A stretch of DNA of 64,000 bases from Vineibacter terrae (GTDB taxonomy: Bacteria; Pseudomonadota; Alphaproteobacteria; Reyranellales; Reyranellaceae). The position numbers and the translations under genes were made by a program. Below the pieces are notes generated by a model that saw only the letters and a list, made by a program, of their open reading frames with translations, ran no database searches and was not told the DNA's origin. The stretch's first letter is position 1, and each line of letters begins with the position of its first letter. Below are positions 61,099-64,000 of the stretch, one piece after another. Location: contig NZ_VDUZ01000004.1 of the NCBI RefSeq assembly GCF_008039615.1, positions 186,001 to 250,000 of the forward strand, written 5' to 3'.

Positions 61099-61821
61099 CT
61101 AGGCGCCCCCGCGCTCCCTTTCCAGCTCACGCTGCACGTCGGCGAGCGCCTGCGGCTCGACCAGCAGCCCCTGGCGCTCGTAGCGTCGTCGGCTGCGGCT
61201 GAAGCGCACCACGACAGCATTGCGGGCGCTGCGGGCCCTGGCCCGGCGGGTGAGCAGCGCATCGCCCGACGGCACGAACTCGAGATCGCCCAGGCCGACG
61301 CAGCCCAGGCAGGCCGGGCCGGCATTCTCCATCACCAGCAGATCACCCGTGCCGCCGCAGCGATGGCATTTCCAGGTGTGCTTGAGGGGCATCACCGCCA
61401 CCAGCTCGGGCGGTCGGCTCTGCTTCTCGGTCAGGCGCTCACGCTTCTTCTCCGGCAGCGCCGGCGACACCCAGTGGGTGCGGAAGACCTGCTCCACCGC
61501 GGGGTTGCCGTCGGGCGTGAAACGCAGCTCGTGATGGTCGACAGCACGCGCCACATAGCGGGTCTCGCTGGCGATCAGGCCCTTGCGGGTCGCCCAGGTC
61601 CGCAGCAGCCCCATGGCCTCGACGAGGCGATCGGGATGGGCCTGGACCGCATCGACGAGGGAGTCGACGCGACCCTGTCGCCATGACGCTTCCACAGTAT
61701 GGTTCAGCCATCCGATCCGGATCAACACATCGATGGGCGCAACATAGTGCTGCGCCGCGAGAGCTTCCTCCGCGGCATTGAATACCCGGTCGACCAGCGG
61801 AACTCTGCTCTTGCGGCTCAT
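61099..61821 (-). CDS. DUF2293-domain protein with a zinc-ribbon-like Cys set
   Basis: 240 residues. The C-terminal [40 protein letters not shown] is the DUF2293 signature. The middle has [32 protein letters not shown], two CxxC pairs that could bind zinc. The N-terminal half is helical. Function of the family is unknown; the basic patch and the zinc ribbon suggest nucleic acid or ribosome contact. It is 55 bp upstream of hutU on the same strand, so co-transcription is possible but not obviously meaningful. Confidence 0.75.
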   Translation of the reverse strand: MSRKSRVPLVDRVFNAAEEALAAQHYVAPIDVLIRIGWLNHTVEASWRQGRVDSLVDAVQAHPDRLVEAMGLLRTWATRKGLIASETRYVARAVDHHELRFTPDGNPAVEQVFRTHWVSPALPEKKRERLTEKQSRPPELVAVMPLKHTWKCHRCGGTGDLLVMENAGPACLGCVGLGDLEFVPSGDALLTRRARARSARNAVVVRFSRSRRRYERQGLLVEPQALADVQRELERERGGA

Positions 61822-61921
61822 GGCAGCAGGATAGAATCAAGGGCCAGCGGGCTCAACAGCTTCATCCGAACGGAGGCACAGCTCCAGCTGCGTCGCTGCC
61901 TCATTGCGTGTGCATCGCAGG

Positions 61922-63142
61922 TCAGCTCGCCGAGAACAGCCGGGGGAACAGCAGATCCAGCGTATCGACGGGAAAGCGAAGCGAGACTCGTCCTTTGGGG
62001 GTCTCGGATGCAAGGAGGCCTGCGGCGACCACGTCGTTGAAGACGCGTCGGGCTGTGCGCTCCGGCAGGCCGGTGATGCGCGGGATTTCTCCGCGCTCGA
62101 ATTCACCGCGAATAAGCGCTTCTTCCAGCAACCGGGTAGCCTCGGGCTTCAAGCTCTCGCTGCGCTCGACATAAGCGCGCAGACGTCGTGCCAGCGTATC
62201 AAGCTCAAACAGGCTCGACATGAATGTGACCTGGTCGAGACACACGCGTAAAAACCATGCGGTGAAGTCGATCAGTGCCCTCTGCGAGAGGTTGCCGCGG
62301 CCATCGAGATCACCTTGCCGGGGCATATCGGCATGATCCATCATTCGCTTGTAGTCGCCCCGGCTCTCCAGTCCACGCACGAGTCCGCGCGAGATCGACC
62401 ACAGGCCGTGAGCGCCTATCCCGGCCAGATGCGCCATGGCATGGCTCATGAGCCGGCTCACGCGACCGTTTCCATCCGGAAACGGATGGATGTAGTTGAA
62501 GCGATGATGCGCAGCGGGGATCGCCAGGATCCTTGCAGCTTTGCCGAGCCGGTCGGAGCGGTAGCGTTCCGAGAAATAGGCGATGAAGTCGGGAACGCGA
62601 TGACTGGAGGGGGGCAGATGCCTCCCGACAGCAACGTCCTGCTCCGGGCGAGACCGCCAAACGCCAGGCTCCATCAGGAAGTCCCGGTCGTTGTCGCCCA
62701 CCCGAAGCATCGCTTCCGGTGCATCGCGGTAGAACTCACGGTGTAGCCATTGGATGAACTCGACTGAGGTCGGCTCCGGCAAGCGATCCTCGGCATTCAT
62801 GAGATCGATTGCGGCCTGGACGCGTACATGCGCGGCTGCCTCGACCTGCAAGTCGCGGCGCTCCTTGTCCCGGTGGAACTGCCCTGCCAGAGCGCGCTCG
62901 ATGTCCTTAGGCCTCGTGTCATGCCCCTCAATAAGGTTGCTATAGTAGGTGTTCATGATCCGGACGAGGCCGGCCAGGTTGCCGGCCGTGCGGGGATGCA
63001 ACGAATGCCCCAGCTTGGCCGATGCGGCAGCTAGTTCCGCGACGATGTCGGAAAGCGCCTCGGGCAAGTCTTCGAGGCGCGCCGGCTCGATGCGCTGGAC
63101 GCTTTCAATCGCAGGTTCTTTGGCCGATCTCGCTTCTCCCAT
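61922..63142 (-). CDS. Fic-family adenylyltransferase (second copy in window)
   Basis: 406 residues. The Fic motif HPFPDGNGR is at 219-227 and the inhibitory motif SNLIEG at 68-73 (class II). The N-terminal DUF4172-like/Fic_N region contains [14 protein letters not shown], and the C-terminal winged helix reads [26 protein letters not shown]. It is not closely related to the Fic at 13981, apart from domain layout. Tandem GGCCGA-type repeats lie upstream. No partner antitoxin is visible. Targets are unknown. Confidence 0.85.
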   Translation of the reverse strand: MGEARSAKEPAIESVQRIEPARLEDLPEALSDIVAELAAASAKLGHSLHPRTAGNLAGLVRIMNTYYSNLIEGHDTRPKDIERALAGQFHRDKERRDLQVEAAAHVRVQAAIDLMNAEDRLPEPTSVEFIQWLHREFYRDAPEAMLRVGDNDRDFLMEPGVWRSRPEQDVAVGRHLPPSSHRVPDFIAYFSERYRSDRLGKAARILAIPAAHHRFNYIHPFPDGNGRVSRLMSHAMAHLAGIGAHGLWSISRGLVRGLESRGDYKRMMDHADMPRQGDLDGRGNLSQRALIDFTAWFLRVCLDQVTFMSSLFELDTLARRLRAYVERSESLKPEATRLLEEALIRGEFERGEIPRITGLPERTARRVFNDVVAAGLLASETPKGRVSLRFPVDTLDLLFPRLFSAS

Positions 63143-63208
63143 AACGATATGAATATAAACATTAAAGTTAGCAGCATCCAGAGGTTTTGGCCGAACATTT
63201 GGCCGATC
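63119..63208 (-). promoter_or_regulatory. repeated TTTGGCCGA motifs at the fic promoter
   Basis: TTTTGGCCGAAC (63185-63196) and ATTTGGCCGATC (63197-63208) are in tandem, and TTTGGCCGATC recurs at 63119-63129 inside the first codons of the Fic gene. They could be operator sites; the short A/T-rich stretch 63140-63180 between them may hold the promoter. No gene lies in 63143-63311. Confidence 0.4.
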
Positions 63209-63311
63209 CGCTCAAGACGACAAGCACGCCCGCGGCCGCATAGGGATGCTGTCGGCGCGGGCGCTGTCGTGAATGTCGGAGGGAGATACGATCGGCCGGC
63301 CGCGGTACGAA

Positions 63312-64000
63312 TCAGTCCCGCACCAGCAACCGGTGGGCCGCGAAGCACAGGATGCCGCCCAGGCCCATGAACACGGCCATGGGCTGGATCGTGGTGCTGA
63401 GCAGGGCGCCGACGACGGCGCCGAACAACGCGCCGCAGCCGAACTGGATCACGCCCAGCAGCGACGCGGCGGCGCCCGCCATATGCGGATAGCGCTGCAG
63501 CGCGCAGGCGGTGGCGTTGGGCGAGACGACGCTCATCGAGCCGACCAGGGCGGTCGACAGGAAGATGAAGGGAATCCAGCCGACAGCCTTGGTGTGGGCC
63601 TCGATGATGCCGAGCACGATCAGGGCGGCGCCGACGATCGCCGGCGCCCAGGTGGCGCGCCGCAGCATCACGTCGGCGCCGACCCGGCGCGTCCACAGGC
63701 TGTTGAGGGTCGCGCCCAGGGTCATCACCAGGATCGGCGCGCCGAACACGATGGCATAGGTCGTCGGCGACAGGCCGTAGATCTCGATCAGCACCAGCGA
63801 CGACACAGAGATGTAGGAGAACATGGCCCCGAACAGGAAGCCGGTGGTCAGCGCGTAGCCCAGGAAGACGGGCGAGGACAGGAGCTCGCCGAAGCGCCGC
63901 AGGATGCCGCCGAAGGCCAGCGGGCCGCGCAGCTCCGGCCGCAAGGTCTCGCGCAAGGTCAGCAGGGCGGCAGCGAGCGCGACGGCGCCGAACAGCGCCA
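63312..64000 (-). CDS. MFS efflux transporter, Bcr/CflA-like (5' end outside window)
   Basis: At least 229 residues; the frame stays open to the last base of the window. The visible part is the C-terminal half of a twelve-helix MFS pump: AFGGILRRFGELLSSPVFLGYALTTGFLFGAMFSYISVSSLVLIEIYGLSPTTYAIVFG begins the second bundle, and PNATACALQRYPHMAGAAASLLGVIQFGCGALFG is the Bcr/CflA signature. It exports drugs with protons. Substrate is unknown. The stop is at 63312-63314. Confidence 0.85.
   Translation of the reverse strand, partial: ALFGAVALAAALLTLRETLRPELRGPLAFGGILRRFGELLSSPVFLGYALTTGFLFGAMFSYISVSSLVLIEIYGLSPTTYAIVFGAPILVMTLGATLNSLWTRRVGADVMLRRATWAPAIVGAALIVLGIIEAHTKAVGWIPFIFLSTALVGSMSVVSPNATACALQRYPHMAGAAASLLGVIQFGCGALFGAVVGALLSTTIQPMAVFMGLGGILCFAAHRLLVRD

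Overview
The window looks like the chromosome of a high-GC alphaproteobacterium (roughly 65-68% GC by eye). Reasons: a GTTC-N7-GTTC sequence, which is the LexA box type known from alphaproteobacteria; ABC_sub_bind, DUF1835/DUF3658, DUF2239, DUF2293 and Mpo1-like genes; a response-regulator/adenylate-cyclase gene next to a receiver gene; and a TadG-like pilus gene. The species cannot be named from sequence alone. No rRNA, tRNA, CRISPR array or transposase gene was recognised.

Region 1 (1-21.6 kb) is host chromosome. It holds a partial AAA-ATPase/TPR regulator, a P450-like haem protein with a CRP-type site upstream, a LuxR regulator, a C13-peptidase lipoprotein, a frameshifted DUF1835 gene, small membrane proteins behind tandem operator-like palindromes, a nucleotide-sugar epimerase-like protein, an SH3 protein and TadG. 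A decayed block follows, in which a truncated amide-binding-protein gene is joined to a frameshifted norD-like gene. Next come a Fic AMP-transferase with two operator-like palindromes in its promoter, a glyoxalase-fold protein, a receiver/cyclase pair whose receiver is fused behind the export signal of a broken ABC substrate-binding protein, an EamA transporter, a long Sel1-repeat protein and a dead nuclease gene.

Region 2 (about 21.66-55.2 kb) is a podovirus-type cassette: small terminase-like protein, TerL, portal, scaffold, N4-gp56-type capsid, P22 gp4-like adaptor, gp10-like stabiliser, ejection-type protein, S74 tail protein, tail fibre with chaperone, holin-like protein, GH19 endolysin and Rz/Rz1 spanins. 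It also carries two glycosyltransferases, a methyltransferase and three effector-like proteins (one HExxH metallopeptidase-like, two ADP-ribosyltransferase-like). Two of these three share an N-terminal domain. I see no integrase, excisionase, repressor, replication or recombination gene. The first gene sits behind a good LexA-box match, so host SOS control is likely. Two similar ~170-230 bp leaders precede the capsid gene and a second late block. About 6.3 kb of bacterial genes (a NitT/TauT-type ABC transporter, a secreted protein, DUF2239 and a MATE pump) sits between scaffold and capsid genes.

Region 3 (55.2-64 kb) is host chromosome again: a small unknown protein, an SGNH hydrolase, PhzF-like isomerase, rhodanese, urocanase without other hut genes, a DUF2293 protein, a second Fic protein and a partial Bcr/CflA-type efflux pump.

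Several genes carry frameshifts or in-frame stops. At least one is a 5-bp tandem duplication, so real decay is present, but base-level assembly errors cannot be excluded for single-base shifts in GC-rich or homopolymer tracts.
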